From contig NZ_JANKMS010000008.1 in assembly GCF_024649945.1 (NCBI RefSeq), positions 1 through 64,000 of the forward strand: a DNA stretch of 64,000 nt. The letters run 5' to 3'. The stretch's first letter is position 1. Each line of letters starts with the position of its first letter. Of the stretch, positions 15,975 to 24,481 are shown one piece after another. The notes beneath the pieces were generated by a model, which worked only from the letters and a program-made list of their open reading frames with translations, was not told the origin of the DNA and did not search any database. The DNA is from Flavobacterium panacis. GTDB taxonomy: Bacteria; Bacteroidota; Bacteroidia; Flavobacteriales; Flavobacteriaceae. The position numbers and the translations under genes are program-made.

Positions 15975-16061
15975 CAGAAAGGAAGGGATTCGAACCCTCG
16001 ATACAGTTACCCATATACTAGCTTTCCAGGCTAGCTCCTTCAACCACTCGGACACCTTTCT
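15975..16061 (-). tRNA. tRNA-Ser (anticodon GGA)
   Basis: The 87-nt minus-strand gene has the acceptor stem AGAAAGG (16061-16055) pairing with CCTTTCT (15982-15976), with G as discriminator. A D-loop with GTGTCCGAGTGGTT, an anticodon arm with loop CTGGAAA (anticodon GGA), a long variable arm typical of class II tRNAs and the T-loop GGTTCGAATCC complete it. CCA is not encoded. It reads UCC/UCU serine codons. Confidence 0.95.
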
Positions 16062-16110
16062 AATTTGGTCTGCAAATAACAAAAAAAAAAATGAGTTTAA
16101 CAAAGTAAAT

Positions 16111-16992
16111 TTAAGATTCGTTTATGCTTTTTCTGAATTCTTCCATAAATAGTTTGACCGCTTTCTTTTGATAACCTCCAATCGTTAACATATACGAATC
16201 TCGTTTGGTCACAACTCCTGTAATCTGAATGGCTTTAAGACTATGTTCCCAACCTTTCAATGCCTTTTCGGCTACAATTGTCGCCCAGTCGCTATTTTCT
16301 ACCATTTGCAGCAAGGCATTAATCGAATTTAACTCTATAGAAATCTTCGGTTTCATATGATGTTTTGCAAACAATATTTCAACATATTCCCTTGAATTCG
16401 ATCCTTTTCCCGGAAGAATCAATGGCACTTCTTCTATTTTTTTAAATGGTATTTTTTCTAAAACCGCTAAAGAATTTGTTTTAGCAACTGCCATTACCAT
16501 ATTGGATGTAAACAAAAACACTTTTTGAATTGGAGGCCCAATTTCATGCGAAGAAATCACCAAAACCAAATCTAATTCGTTTGCCAGTAATTTCTGTTCC
16601 AAAACTTCGGTTGTACCATGTTCTACTATAATTCTTAGATTTTGGTAGGTTTTGGCGAACGTATTTACAACGGGTAAAATTAAAAGGCCAAAAATATACG
16701 TCACCCCAATTCTAAGTTCTCCGCCAATCATTTCGTTTAAATCTTCAATAGCTTGTTTTCCATTTTCAACATTTTCAACTACTTTTTTGGCATGAATTAA
16801 AAAAACAGAACCTGCTTCTGTCAATTGAACTTTTTTACCAATTCGCTTAAACAAAGGCATTCCGAGTTCTTCTTCCAGTTTTTTAATTTGCTGCGAAAGT
16901 CCCGATTGTGTTACAAAACACAATTCTGCTGCTTTGGTAAAGTGCAAAACTTCAGCTGTTTTAATAAAATATTCGAGTTGATAGATTTCCAT
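16111..16992 (-). CDS. LysR-family transcriptional regulator
   Basis: The 293-residue protein has the LysR winged helix-turn-helix at residues 1-60 (MEIYQLEYFIKTAEVLHFTK, then TQSGLSQQIKKLEEELGMPLFKR) and a substrate-binding effector domain from about 90 onward. It is divergent to an MFS transporter gene 91 bases away. This is the usual arrangement in which a LysR protein controls the neighbouring pump, and an inverted repeat lies just upstream of its own start. The effector is unknown. Confidence 0.9.
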   Translation of the reverse strand: MEIYQLEYFIKTAEVLHFTKAAELCFVTQSGLSQQIKKLEEELGMPLFKRIGKKVQLTEAGSVFLIHAKKVVENVENGKQAIEDLNEMIGGELRIGVTYIFGLLILPVVNTFAKTYQNLRIIVEHGTTEVLEQKLLANELDLVLVISSHEIGPPIQKVFLFTSNMVMAVAKTNSLAVLEKIPFKKIEEVPLILPGKGSNSREYVEILFAKHHMKPKISIELNSINALLQMVENSDWATIVAEKALKGWEHSLKAIQITGVVTKRDSYMLTIGGYQKKAVKLFMEEFRKSINES

Positions 16993-16994
16993 AT

Positions 16995-17019
16995 TGATAA
17001 GTTTTAATACTTATTATCA
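16995..17019. promoter_or_regulatory. Candidate LysR operator between the regulator and the MFS pump
   Basis: TGATAA and TTATCA are separated by 13 bases, with a nested AAGT/ACTT pair. The site begins three bases upstream of the LysR start and is 65 bases from the MFS start. LysR boxes are typically interrupted dyads in this position, so autoregulation plus control of the pump is plausible. Confidence 0.45.
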
Positions 17020-17083
17020 GTAAAATTATTAATTTTTCTAATGAAATCATAATCCCGACCTTTGTATCAAATAATTACAAGTC

Positions 17084-18325
17084 ATGTTTAAAGCGTTAAA
17101 ATCAAAAAATTTCAAGTTATTTTTCTACGGTCAATCTGTTTCTGTCATTGGAACCTGGATGCAAAAAACGGCCGTAAGCTGGATGGTTTACAGTATCACA
17201 GGATCTGTTTTTTTGCTTGGATTAGCGACTTTTTTAAGTATGATTCCTTCTTTATTTCTGGCTCCGTTAGCCGGAAGTATTATTGGTCGTTATGACAGAC
17301 ACAAAACCATGTTGTTTTTACAATCTCTTGCCATGCTTCAGGCAGGAACTTTGGCTTTGCTTATTTATCTTAAAATCTACAATATCAATTTTATTTTGGC
17401 TTTGAGTCTTATTCAGGGAATTATCAATGCTTTTGATATGACCTGTCGTCAGACCATGATGATTGATATTGTCGACAATAAAAAAGATCTTCCTAATGCA
17501 GTTGCACTTAACTCCACTTTGAACAATTTTGCACGTATCGCGGGTCCTGCGCTTGCCGGAATCATTCTGCACGAATATGGTGAAGATATTTGTTTTATTG
17601 GGAATTTCATTAGCTATGTTCCGGTTTTGATTTCATTAATGATGATGAAAATTACACCTCACATTAAAGCTGAAAACAAATTAAATATGCTGGACGATTT
17701 AGTTGAAGGTCTGGATTATGTAAAAAAAGAAACCGAAATGGCGAGAATGCTTTTAATGTTAACTTGCAGCAGTTTGTTTGTAATTTCATTCAACACTTTG
17801 ATGCCCGTTTTCGCGAAAGATATTTTTAGAGGAAATGCCGAAACTTTTAGCTGGTTTGAAAGCGCTGCCGGAATTGGTTCTGTTTTATCTGCCATTTATT
17901 TAGCCAATCTAAAATCTGCAGAAAACATGAGCAAACTGATGATTGCCGCAAGTTTACTTTTGGGTTTCAGTGTCATTATTCTAGCCGTTTCAAGCAGCAT
18001 AACAATTGCTCTTATCTGTATGACATTAAGCGGAATCGGAATGATGGGACAAACCTCATCTATCAATATCTACATTCAGACGCACAGTTCTGTTAATATG
18101 CGTTCCAGAAGTATTAGTTATTATATGATGGCATATCAGGGAATGATTCCTGTTGGAAGTTTAATTATTGGGTATGTTTCTCACTCTCTTGGTGTAAGAG
18201 CTACCGTTGCCATTCAGGGAATTATTTGTATTATTTCTGTTATTGTTTATGTGTATTATAAAAAACATAAAGCTTCAGATGAGTTGGAGACTTGTCCTGT
18301 AACTTACGGAAATTCCAAAAAATAA
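17084..18325 (+). CDS. MFS transporter, EntS/DHA3-like
   Basis: The 413-residue protein has about twelve membrane helices. The N-terminal line FKLFFYGQSVSVIGTWMQKTAVSWMVY and the block LAPLAGSIIGRYDRHKTML are characteristic of the EntS-like DHA3 group of exporters. The central NALNSTLNNFARIAGPALAG segment is also typical. Substrates in this group include siderophores and macrolide-type drugs; which applies here cannot be told. It is divergent from the LysR gene, and a -7-like GACCTTTG lies about 30 bases upstream. Confidence 0.87.
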   Translation: MFKALKSKNFKLFFYGQSVSVIGTWMQKTAVSWMVYSITGSVFLLGLATFLSMIPSLFLAPLAGSIIGRYDRHKTMLFLQSLAMLQAGTLALLIYLKIYNINFILALSLIQGIINAFDMTCRQTMMIDIVDNKKDLPNAVALNSTLNNFARIAGPALAGIILHEYGEDICFIGNFISYVPVLISLMMMKITPHIKAENKLNMLDDLVEGLDYVKKETEMARMLLMLTCSSLFVISFNTLMPVFAKDIFRGNAETFSWFESAAGIGSVLSAIYLANLKSAENMSKLMIAASLLLGFSVIILAVSSSITIALICMTLSGIGMMGQTSSINIYIQTHSSVNMRSRSISYYMMAYQGMIPVGSLIIGYVSHSLGVRATVAIQGIICIISVIVYVYYKKHKASDELETCPVTYGNSKK

Positions 18326-18427
18326 ATTCCAAATTCCAAATTTTACTTTTTGAACCATATAAGGGATATAAGTTCATTTAATTAAGCTGGTTATTTGCAA
18401 ATGCGTTCTTGGTAATACAAAGGGAGT

Positions 18428-18603
18428 CGTTTAACTTTGTCAAGGTTCATTGCCATTTTTATTTCAACTCAATCTTGTCATTTCGAGGAACGAGAAATCT
18501 CCGCAAGAAACTCGACAAAGATTGGGTTTTCATTGCGGAGCCACTTGCGGAGATTTCTCGTTCCTCGAAATGACAAACTGTACCGTTCAACTTTGTCAAA
18601 GTT
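18428..18603. repeat. REP-like palindrome (33-bp arms) flanked by a 20-bp direct repeat
   Basis: This element fills most of the 328-base gap between the MFS and asparaginase genes. Bases 18475-18507 and 18544-18576 are perfect 33-base inverted complements containing TCATTTCGAGGAACGAGAAA. On each side lies an imperfect direct repeat, CGTTYAACTTTGTCAARGTT, at 18428-18447 and 18584-18603 (18 of 20 identical). I recall the GTCATTTCGA...GAGAAATCT unit as a dispersed repeat in many Flavobacteria. No transposase is present. The remaining bases hold TTGGAATTT-type simple words and no gene. Confidence 0.85.
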
Positions 18604-18653
18604 TTAAACGCAAAGTATTTGGAATTTGGAATTTAAAATATTGGAATTTAACT

Positions 18654-19682
18654 TTAAGAAATCTCTCCACGCAAAGCCGTTTCAAAAATCTCTTTAAAAC
18701 CTTTTTGAGGAATATTATGACCAAGCAAATACATCAATTTTGTAATTGCTGCTTCTGTAGTAATATCTTTTCCAGAAATAACTCCAAGGGATTTTAAGGC
18801 TGTACTGGTTTCATATTGTCCCATGTTTACGCTTCCGCCTGAACATTGTGTTACGTTTACAATGTGCATTCCTGATTTTATGGCTTTTTCTATCAAATTT
18901 AAAAACCATTCTTCGGTTGGCGCATTTCCAGAACCGTAAGTTTCCAGAACAATTCCGCGTAAACCAGATGTTGCAAGGATTGAAGCCAAAACAATTTCGC
19001 TCATTCCTGGGAACATTTTAATAATCGCTACGTGATTATCCATTCTTTTGTGAACAATCAGTTTTGCATCTTTATTTACAGGCAGAAACAAATGTTTGTT
19101 CAATTTTAAATGAACACCAGATTCTACCAATTCAGGATAATTGGGTGCTGTAAAAGCTCTAAAATGCTCTGCATTTACTTTAGAAGTTCGGTTTCCGCGG
19201 TATAATTTGTATTCAAAATACAAACATACTTCGTTAATAACTGGTTTTCCATTTTCTAAAAGTGAAGCAATCTGAATCGCCGTAATCAGGTTTTCTTTTG
19301 CATCGGTACGCAAATCTCCAATTGGCAATTGCGAACCTGTAAATACTACAGGTTTTGATAAATTTTCTAGCATAAAACTCAATGCCGAAGCCGAATAGGA
19401 CATAGTATCCGATCCGTGAAGCACTACAAATCCGTCGAAAGAAGCATAACTTTCTTCAATAATAGTGGCTATTTTAGTCCACATTTCAGGATTCATATTC
19501 GAAGAATCTATTGGATGTTCAAATGAAATCGATTCGATCTCACAATCCAATTGTTTGATTTCTGGAATCTTCTGTATTAATTTACCGAAATTGAAAGCTT
19601 TAAGTGCGCCAGTCTCAAAGTCTTTACTCATACCGATAGTTCCTCCGGTATAAATCAGTAATATTTTAGCTTTAGATGACAT
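18654..19682 (-). CDS. ansA: L-asparaginase, type I
   Basis: The 342-residue cytoplasmic enzyme hydrolyses asparagine to aspartate and ammonia. The first catalytic Thr is in ILLIYTGGTIGM (residues 8-19) and the second in FVVLHGSDTMSYSASAL, with the following KPVVFTGSQLPIGDLRTDAKENL block. There is no signal peptide, which fits type I rather than the periplasmic type II. Its start codon overlaps the upstream acyltransferase gene by 11 bases, so they form an operon. Confidence 0.93.
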   Translation of the reverse strand: MSSKAKILLIYTGGTIGMSKDFETGALKAFNFGKLIQKIPEIKQLDCEIESISFEHPIDSSNMNPEMWTKIATIIEESYASFDGFVVLHGSDTMSYSASALSFMLENLSKPVVFTGSQLPIGDLRTDAKENLITAIQIASLLENGKPVINEVCLYFEYKLYRGNRTSKVNAEHFRAFTAPNYPELVESGVHLKLNKHLFLPVNKDAKLIVHKRMDNHVAIIKMFPGMSEIVLASILATSGLRGIVLETYGSGNAPTEEWFLNLIEKAIKSGMHIVNVTQCSGGSVNMGQYETSTALKSLGVISGKDITTEAAITKLMYLLGHNIPQKGFKEIFETALRGEIS

Positions 19683-20808
19683 CTTGGTATTTTAATTTAT
19701 TGACAACAGGATTGGCATACATGGCCAAAAACCCTTGTCTTGTAATAGGGTTATCGCTTCCGATACGCATTTCTAAACGACGCTCAAAAAGTTGTTTTTC
19801 GCTCTCTTTGTATTTGTCAGCAAACTTATTTGTTTCGTTTAAAATATCGTATGCGATAAAGTTAGTCGGCCATAATTGATAGTTTTTCAAAATAACATCA
19901 TCAATAGTCTGTGCCAAAGCCTGAACTTGTTTGTTTGCATTATCATTTTCAGCAACAATCTGATCGATTTCTGTATCTAAAACATCGCCTACTGAAATGT
20001 GTATTCTTTTTTTAGTTCCCATGATACCACTTATAATGGTCATGAAATCCTCGTTTTTATCTTTAACGTAAACTTCGTTATTGGCTTCTGCCATTAATTG
20101 TGGCATTTTCAACACGTCTGTTGGATCATATTCATAAGAAATAGAAACTGGAACAATTTTTAATTTCTTAAAATAAGTCATTAAATCTTCTTCATCAGAA
20201 CCCATTCCGATCATTTTTAAAACTCCTGGATTGGTTTCGTCATTTCCGTCTTTCGTTCTTCCTTCTCTTTGCGCAATCCAAACCGAACGATTTTCGCGAA
20301 GCAATAACTGTCCCATATATTCTGCCAAAAGTTTAGAACTTTGAAGCATTTCTCTAGGTGTTAATCCTCGTAAAACCAAGAAGTTTCGGTTTAATTTGGC
20401 TAAAGTTGCTAAAAAGGCCTTTTGTACTAAATTATCTCCAATCGCAGAAGCTGTCATTACCAAACCATGTTCGAACAAACAAACATTTAATAATGTAGTA
20501 TCTAAAAGAATATCTCTATGATTTGAGATAAATAAATAAGAAGTATTGGGTTCCAATTTTTCAAAACCTGAAGTCGTTAATCCTTCAGAGCTTTTTTCAA
20601 GCACTTTTTGAATGGTGTTATAAATAAAATTGCATTGGAAATCACGAATAGAGTGTGTTTTCTTTAATTGTTCCTTCCAAACCTCATCTTCCACATCCGG
20701 AAAAGTAAAGTTCATCATGGTTTTCATCATCGGATGATTGACAACACCATGAAGTGCTTCATTTATTTCGGAATCATAAAAAGGTCGAATGGCATCAAAT
20801 CTCTGCAT
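19672..20808 (-). CDS. 1-acyl-glycerol-3-phosphate acyltransferase family protein
   Basis: The 378-residue protein has the PlsC acyltransferase signature: NHRDILLD (the H-x4-D catalytic pair) near residue 97, and WIAQREGRTKDGNDETNPG for phosphate binding. It is longer than classical PlsC and lacks obvious membrane helices; such large versions are usual in Bacteroidota. It should acylate a glycerolipid or related acceptor at the membrane. It is translationally coupled to ansA by an 11-base overlap, a pairing without an obvious metabolic reason. Confidence 0.85.
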   Translation of the reverse strand: MQRFDAIRPFYDSEINEALHGVVNHPMMKTMMNFTFPDVEDEVWKEQLKKTHSIRDFQCNFIYNTIQKVLEKSSEGLTTSGFEKLEPNTSYLFISNHRDILLDTTLLNVCLFEHGLVMTASAIGDNLVQKAFLATLAKLNRNFLVLRGLTPREMLQSSKLLAEYMGQLLLRENRSVWIAQREGRTKDGNDETNPGVLKMIGMGSDEEDLMTYFKKLKIVPVSISYEYDPTDVLKMPQLMAEANNEVYVKDKNEDFMTIISGIMGTKKRIHISVGDVLDTEIDQIVAENDNANKQVQALAQTIDDVILKNYQLWPTNFIAYDILNETNKFADKYKESEKQLFERRLEMRIGSDNPITRQGFLAMYANPVVNKLKYQDVI

Positions 20809-20872
20809 TATTTATATTGGTTTTAAGTGGGCAAAAGAACAAAAAAAAAATTAAAGTTTTGTAAGGCACAGG

Positions 20873-21652
20873 TTAAATCCCAAAAACGTCTTTGGAATTT
20901 TGAGTTGTAATTGTAGCGATTTCTTCTTCAGAAACACCATAAATACTGCTTAACTTGGCTATAACATTGACCAAATAACTGCTTTCGTTTCTTTTTCCTC
21001 TATATGGAATTGGGGCTAAATAAGGTGAATCTGTCTCCAGAACGATGTGTTTTAAATCAATTTCATTTAAAAACTGATCAATTTTTCCGTTCTTAAAAGT
21101 CACAACACCGCCGATTCCTAATTTCATATTATAAGAAATTGCCTGCAATGCTTGTTCTAAAGTTCCGGAAAAACAATGAAAAATCCCAAATAAATCTTCA
21201 GATTTTTCCTCTTCTAAGACTTCAAAGATTTCATCAAAAGCTTCACGGCAATGAATTACAATGGGCAATTTGTATTGTTTTGCCAGCTGAATTTGTCTTT
21301 TAAATGCAATTTGCTGCTCTTTTAAATGCGTTTTATCCCAATATAAATCGATCCCGATTTCGCCAACTGCGTAGAATTTTCGTTTTGATAATTCGGTTTC
21401 TACATGTTGTAATTCTTCCAGATAATTATCTTTCACGTAAGTAGGATGCAATCCCATCATTAAGAATACATTATCAGGATAATTTTTCTCTAAATCGTAC
21501 ATAGATGGAGTTGCCGCAGCATCTATTGCAGGAATAAAAAAACGGGTTACTCCAGCAGCAATGGCACGTTGCATCATTTCGTCACGATCCTGATCAAATT
21601 CTTCAGAATATAAATGCGTGTGGGTATCGGTAATTATGGGTGTTGAATTCAA
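20873..21652 (-). CDS. tatD: TatD-family metal-dependent hydrolase (TTG start)
   Basis: The protein is a TatD-type deoxyribonuclease. It shows TDTHTHLYSEEF (metal His pair), VGEIGIDLYW, PIVIHCREAFDEIF, FGIFHCFSGTLEQA and VLETDSPYLAP. The longest frame reaches 21811 (312 residues), but its first 50 residues match nothing in the family and run through a promoter and a hairpin repeat. No ATG exists between them and the catalytic core. TTG at 21652 (LNSTPIITDTHTH) gives 259 residues, the normal family length, and lies 22 bases after the good promoter at 21674-21704. I therefore prefer this start. Confidence 0.85.
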   Translation of the reverse strand: MNSTPIITDTHTHLYSEEFDQDRDEMMQRAIAAGVTRFFIPAIDAAATPSMYDLEKNYPDNVFLMMGLHPTYVKDNYLEELQHVETELSKRKFYAVGEIGIDLYWDKTHLKEQQIAFKRQIQLAKQYKLPIVIHCREAFDEIFEVLEEEKSEDLFGIFHCFSGTLEQALQAISYNMKLGIGGVVTFKNGKIDQFLNEIDLKHIVLETDSPYLAPIPYRGKRNESSYLVNVIAKLSSIYGVSEEEIATITTQNSKDVFGI

Positions 21653-21673
21653 GGCTTGTAATTTTAAAGTGGT

Positions 21674-21704
21674 CAAAATTACGACAATATTAAAAGAATA
21701 CCAA
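21674..21704 (-). promoter_or_regulatory. Promoter of tatD
   Basis: On the minus strand TTG (CAA at 21702-21704) is followed after 20 bases by TAATTTTG (CAAAATTA at 21674-21681), a textbook flavobacterial promoter. It lies inside the longer tatD reading frame and so argues for the internal TTG start. Confidence 0.65.
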
Positions 21705-21798
21705 TTCCGGATGAAATGGAACGCTGATAATACCAATTCACTTTCGTGAAAACGCTGATGAAAACGGATTTTTACTTTTTGAGATGACTTAAAAACAA

Positions 21799-21951
21799 AA
21801 ACCTTTGCCAAAGCTTAAAAACTTTGACAAAGGTTTACAAATTAAAAACTAAATTTTTGTCTTCTTGAAGAACGAAGAACCTCACAAGTAGCTTCGCAAA
21901 GAAAACCCCCATTTTTTCCGCAAATTAACTAGTGTGGTCCTTCGTTCTTCA
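21799..21951. repeat. Second palindromic repeat cluster, related to the one at 18.5 kb
   Basis: This covers most of the 316-base gap between tatD and the S41 protease. AAACCTTTGCCAAAG (21799-21813) pairs with 21822-21836 (14 of 15). Further on, TGAAGAACGAAGAACC (from 21866) pairs imperfectly with 21926-21951, with intervening ACAAGTAGCTTCGCAAAG. Both parts echo the 18.5-kb element: CTTTGTCAAAGTTTTTAA and the order AACGA..CAAG..CAAAG recur. Probably a diverged member of the same family, also serving as a terminator for the protease gene. Confidence 0.65.
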
Positions 21952-21968
21952 GGATTACAAATTGTGCT

Positions 21969-23621
21969 TTACTTTCCTGTTTCTATATATAGCAAAGCCC
22001 GTTCCAAAACCTCATCTTTTCCTGCTTGAATTCCTTTTATTGTTGGTTTTACTTCAATATCGGGTACAATTCCTACACGTTGGGTTTGTCTACGATCCGG
22101 ATAATAAACTCCAAGTCCCGTATATCTGGTATGAAATCCTTTGAAATCAATATCAATTGCATTTCCGTCTGTACCTGCGGTTTGACTTCCAATAATTGTA
22201 GTATTATCAGCAGTTTGAAAACACATCGCTGTCCATTCTGACTGACTAAAAGCGTCTTCATTAAGCAAAACAATTACTTTTCCTTTATAATTGTCTTTGT
22301 TTGCAAAACCCGCTTTTCGTCCTTCTATCCATTGATATTTCCCTGGATATTTTAAATATGGTTCGGTATAATCACAAAATTTCTTTTCCTCAGCGTTTAA
22401 AAAATCTGAAATCTCTTTCCAAGTATCATTTGGATAATTTCTCATATCAAAAACAATTGCTTTTGTCGATTTAAGCGCATCAATCATGTCTGGAATGTTT
22501 TTTGATTTTATTACACCCATATCAACATAACCAATATTATTATCGAGAAGTTTAAATTTATCTTTCTTTTTTAGCGCTCCTTTTTTAAATTCATTTCTGT
22601 GAGAATCATGATAATCAGACCATATCATTGCTCTTGTTTCGTACTTACCATCAGATAAAAATTCAACTTTAACATTCTCAGATTCGCTAGTCAAAATTCT
22701 CTTTACGGCTTTATCCAAATAAGACGACTCGTTTGATGCGCAAATTAAATTTCTCTTTTCTTCCGCAAGTTCTTTGATGGTTTTATCGTTGATTTTAGTA
22801 ATTACAGTTCCTATTTTAATGTTATTTGCTTCAGCCAAACTATCTGCTAAAATCTCCGTAATAACCAATTTATCATCAATTATTTTACCTGTTGCTGGTA
22901 AATAACGTCCTGTAGTAATTCCGGTTTTAGGAAAATCTCCATAAAGCACAAATTCAACATGCGTGTCGTTAAGTTTAGTCGACAATTTTTTTAATACAAT
23001 ATAGAAATCATATTCAGTTGTAGCATTTCTGACTTCTGGCAATGCTTGTTCTAAACTCAAGTCCCATTTTTGATCCATTATATATTTATAAGGAAAATAA
23101 TATTCAATTAAATTCCAGTACGCAAAAAGCATTAACAGTCTAGAATTCTTATTATTATAGTCCAAATCAAAATAGTTTTTTAGTTTTTTAAAACCGTCAA
23201 AACCATAACCAAATTCTTCTTCATTTTGAAATCTATTGTCTTCAATAAATTTCAATTTTTTAGAAAGTTTTTTAGAAAAAAGTTTATTATTAAACCAGCT
23301 TAAATCGAAGTTTTTGTCGAAAAGTTCAACCTCTTTTGGAATAATAATTGGCGCAATTTCTTGTACTGGACCAAGTTCATCGATCCAATTTTCTAGAATT
23401 AATGAAAACTCTTCTTTGGTTTGCGCTTTTTCAATTTTAGGTAATTTCTCCAAAAGCTGATTGTCCCAATTGAATTCTCCGTTGGCTACTTTCGGATGGT
23501 AATATTTTAAGAAACCCCATACTTTACAGGTTGCAGTCAATTTTTCTACTTCAGTAATTTTTGAAGCACTAAAAATAGTTTGCGACAACATAACAAGAAA
23601 AACTACAACAGTTTTTTTCAT
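21969..23621 (-). CDS. S41-family (C-terminal processing type) peptidase
   Basis: The 550-residue protein has a signal peptide (MKKTVVVFLVMLSQTIFSAS), an N-terminal helical region, a PDZ-like domain (about 240-300, LPATGKIIDDKLVITEIL and GTVITKINDKTIKELA) and an S41 protease domain. The last contains IGYVDMGVIKS, AIVFDMRNYPN and the nucleophile block LLNEDAFSQSEWTAM, followed by GSQTAGTDGNA. The catalytic Ser appears intact. It acts in the periplasm on unknown substrates. It is a single-gene unit downstream of the anti-sigma gene and could belong to its stress response, but no link is visible. Confidence 0.88.
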   Translation of the reverse strand: MKKTVVVFLVMLSQTIFSASKITEVEKLTATCKVWGFLKYYHPKVANGEFNWDNQLLEKLPKIEKAQTKEEFSLILENWIDELGPVQEIAPIIIPKEVELFDKNFDLSWFNNKLFSKKLSKKLKFIEDNRFQNEEEFGYGFDGFKKLKNYFDLDYNNKNSRLLMLFAYWNLIEYYFPYKYIMDQKWDLSLEQALPEVRNATTEYDFYIVLKKLSTKLNDTHVEFVLYGDFPKTGITTGRYLPATGKIIDDKLVITEILADSLAEANNIKIGTVITKINDKTIKELAEEKRNLICASNESSYLDKAVKRILTSESENVKVEFLSDGKYETRAMIWSDYHDSHRNEFKKGALKKKDKFKLLDNNIGYVDMGVIKSKNIPDMIDALKSTKAIVFDMRNYPNDTWKEISDFLNAEEKKFCDYTEPYLKYPGKYQWIEGRKAGFANKDNYKGKVIVLLNEDAFSQSEWTAMCFQTADNTTIIGSQTAGTDGNAIDIDFKGFHTRYTGLGVYYPDRRQTQRVGIVPDIEVKPTIKGIQAGKDEVLERALLYIETGK

Positions 23622-23753
23622 TTAGATTTCTGGGTTAAGTTAATTTGCGTTTGGGGCAATTCTTTTAAAAAGAAAATCGAATTTAGAACTAAAATTCCAA
23701 ATTCGATTGAGGTTTCCCGTATTAGGGCTATTTTTTTTAAAAAAAGTTGAAAT

Positions 23754-24479
23754 TTATTCCAATTCTTCTAATAAATGTTCTACTTCATCGTAATCTTCAT
23801 AATCCTGAGAAATGGTCTGTAAAACCTCTTTACATTCTTTATATTTTCCTTGTTTCAACTTAGATAAAGCCATATTCCACTTTGCTTTTTCTTTATAGAC
23901 TGAATTTCCAGATTCTAACTCTTTAAAGATAGTTTCAGCTTTTACGTATTTGCTTACCTGCAGTAATGAAACACCATAGAAATATTTAATTTCTGGTGAA
24001 TTATCTTCTTTCAAAATACTTTCAAAAAGCGGAATTGCTTTCTCATATCGTTTGCCATTGAAATCATTTTCAGCTTTCTTTAATGTCTCCTCAGAAACAC
24101 CTCTTTCTGTAAAATAAGCACTTTCGGGATGATTGTAATCTTCAAAATTCGGATAATGATTATAATCAAAATAAAACAGTGCAAACATAATAGCCACTGA
24201 AGCCGCAACCGCCAGATACCAAGGCTTAAGCGAAACAACTTTTGTTTTCTTTTTGTTGAAATATTTATCGGAAATTCGAGTCAGATTTTCTTTAAAAACT
24301 TCGCGTTCCTGTTCGTGACTGAATTTATTTTCTAATTGAAAATGCATTTCTTTGAAACTTTCCAATGCCGATGCCAATTCTGGATCTTCGGCTAATTGTT
24401 TCTCTAAATTGCTTTTTTCATCAACGGATAGTTCGCCCTGAAGATATTGATCAAATAAGATATAGCGTTCTTCGTTCAT
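23754..24479 (-). CDS. Anti-sigma-factor-like membrane protein with TPRs
   Basis: The 241-residue protein begins with a cytoplasmic region typical of Bacteroidota anti-sigma proteins (RYILFDQYLQGELSVDEKSNL, then LAEDPELASALESFKEM). One membrane helix follows (about 87-106), and periplasmic TPR-like repeats (about 135-240: AENDFNGKRYEKAIPLFESIL, YFYGVSLLQVSKYVKAETIF). It follows the ECF sigma gene with a two-base gap and should hold that sigma factor at the membrane until an envelope signal releases it. There is no zinc-binding ZAS motif. The TPR part may bind the sensed protein. Confidence 0.82.
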   Translation of the reverse strand: MNEERYILFDQYLQGELSVDEKSNLEKQLAEDPELASALESFKEMHFQLENKFSHEQEREVFKENLTRISDKYFNKKKTKVVSLKPWYLAVAASVAIMFALFYFDYNHYPNFEDYNHPESAYFTERGVSEETLKKAENDFNGKRYEKAIPLFESILKEDNSPEIKYFYGVSLLQVSKYVKAETIFKELESGNSVYKEKAKWNMALSKLKQGKYKECKEVLQTISQDYEDYDEVEHLLEELE

Positions 24480-24481
24480 GA

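Noticed and set aside
13722..16061. PIN gene region as an element integrated at tRNA-Ser
   Set aside because: No integrase is present and no repeat of the tRNA 3' end is seen on the other side.
15952..16152. 66-codon open frame across tRNA-Ser
   Set aside because: It overlaps the whole tRNA gene and shows no protein features; it is a chance frame.
18450..18797. 115-codon open frame through the REP-like palindrome
   Set aside because: It runs through both palindrome arms and into the antisense of ansA; translated repeat sequence is not evidence of a gene.
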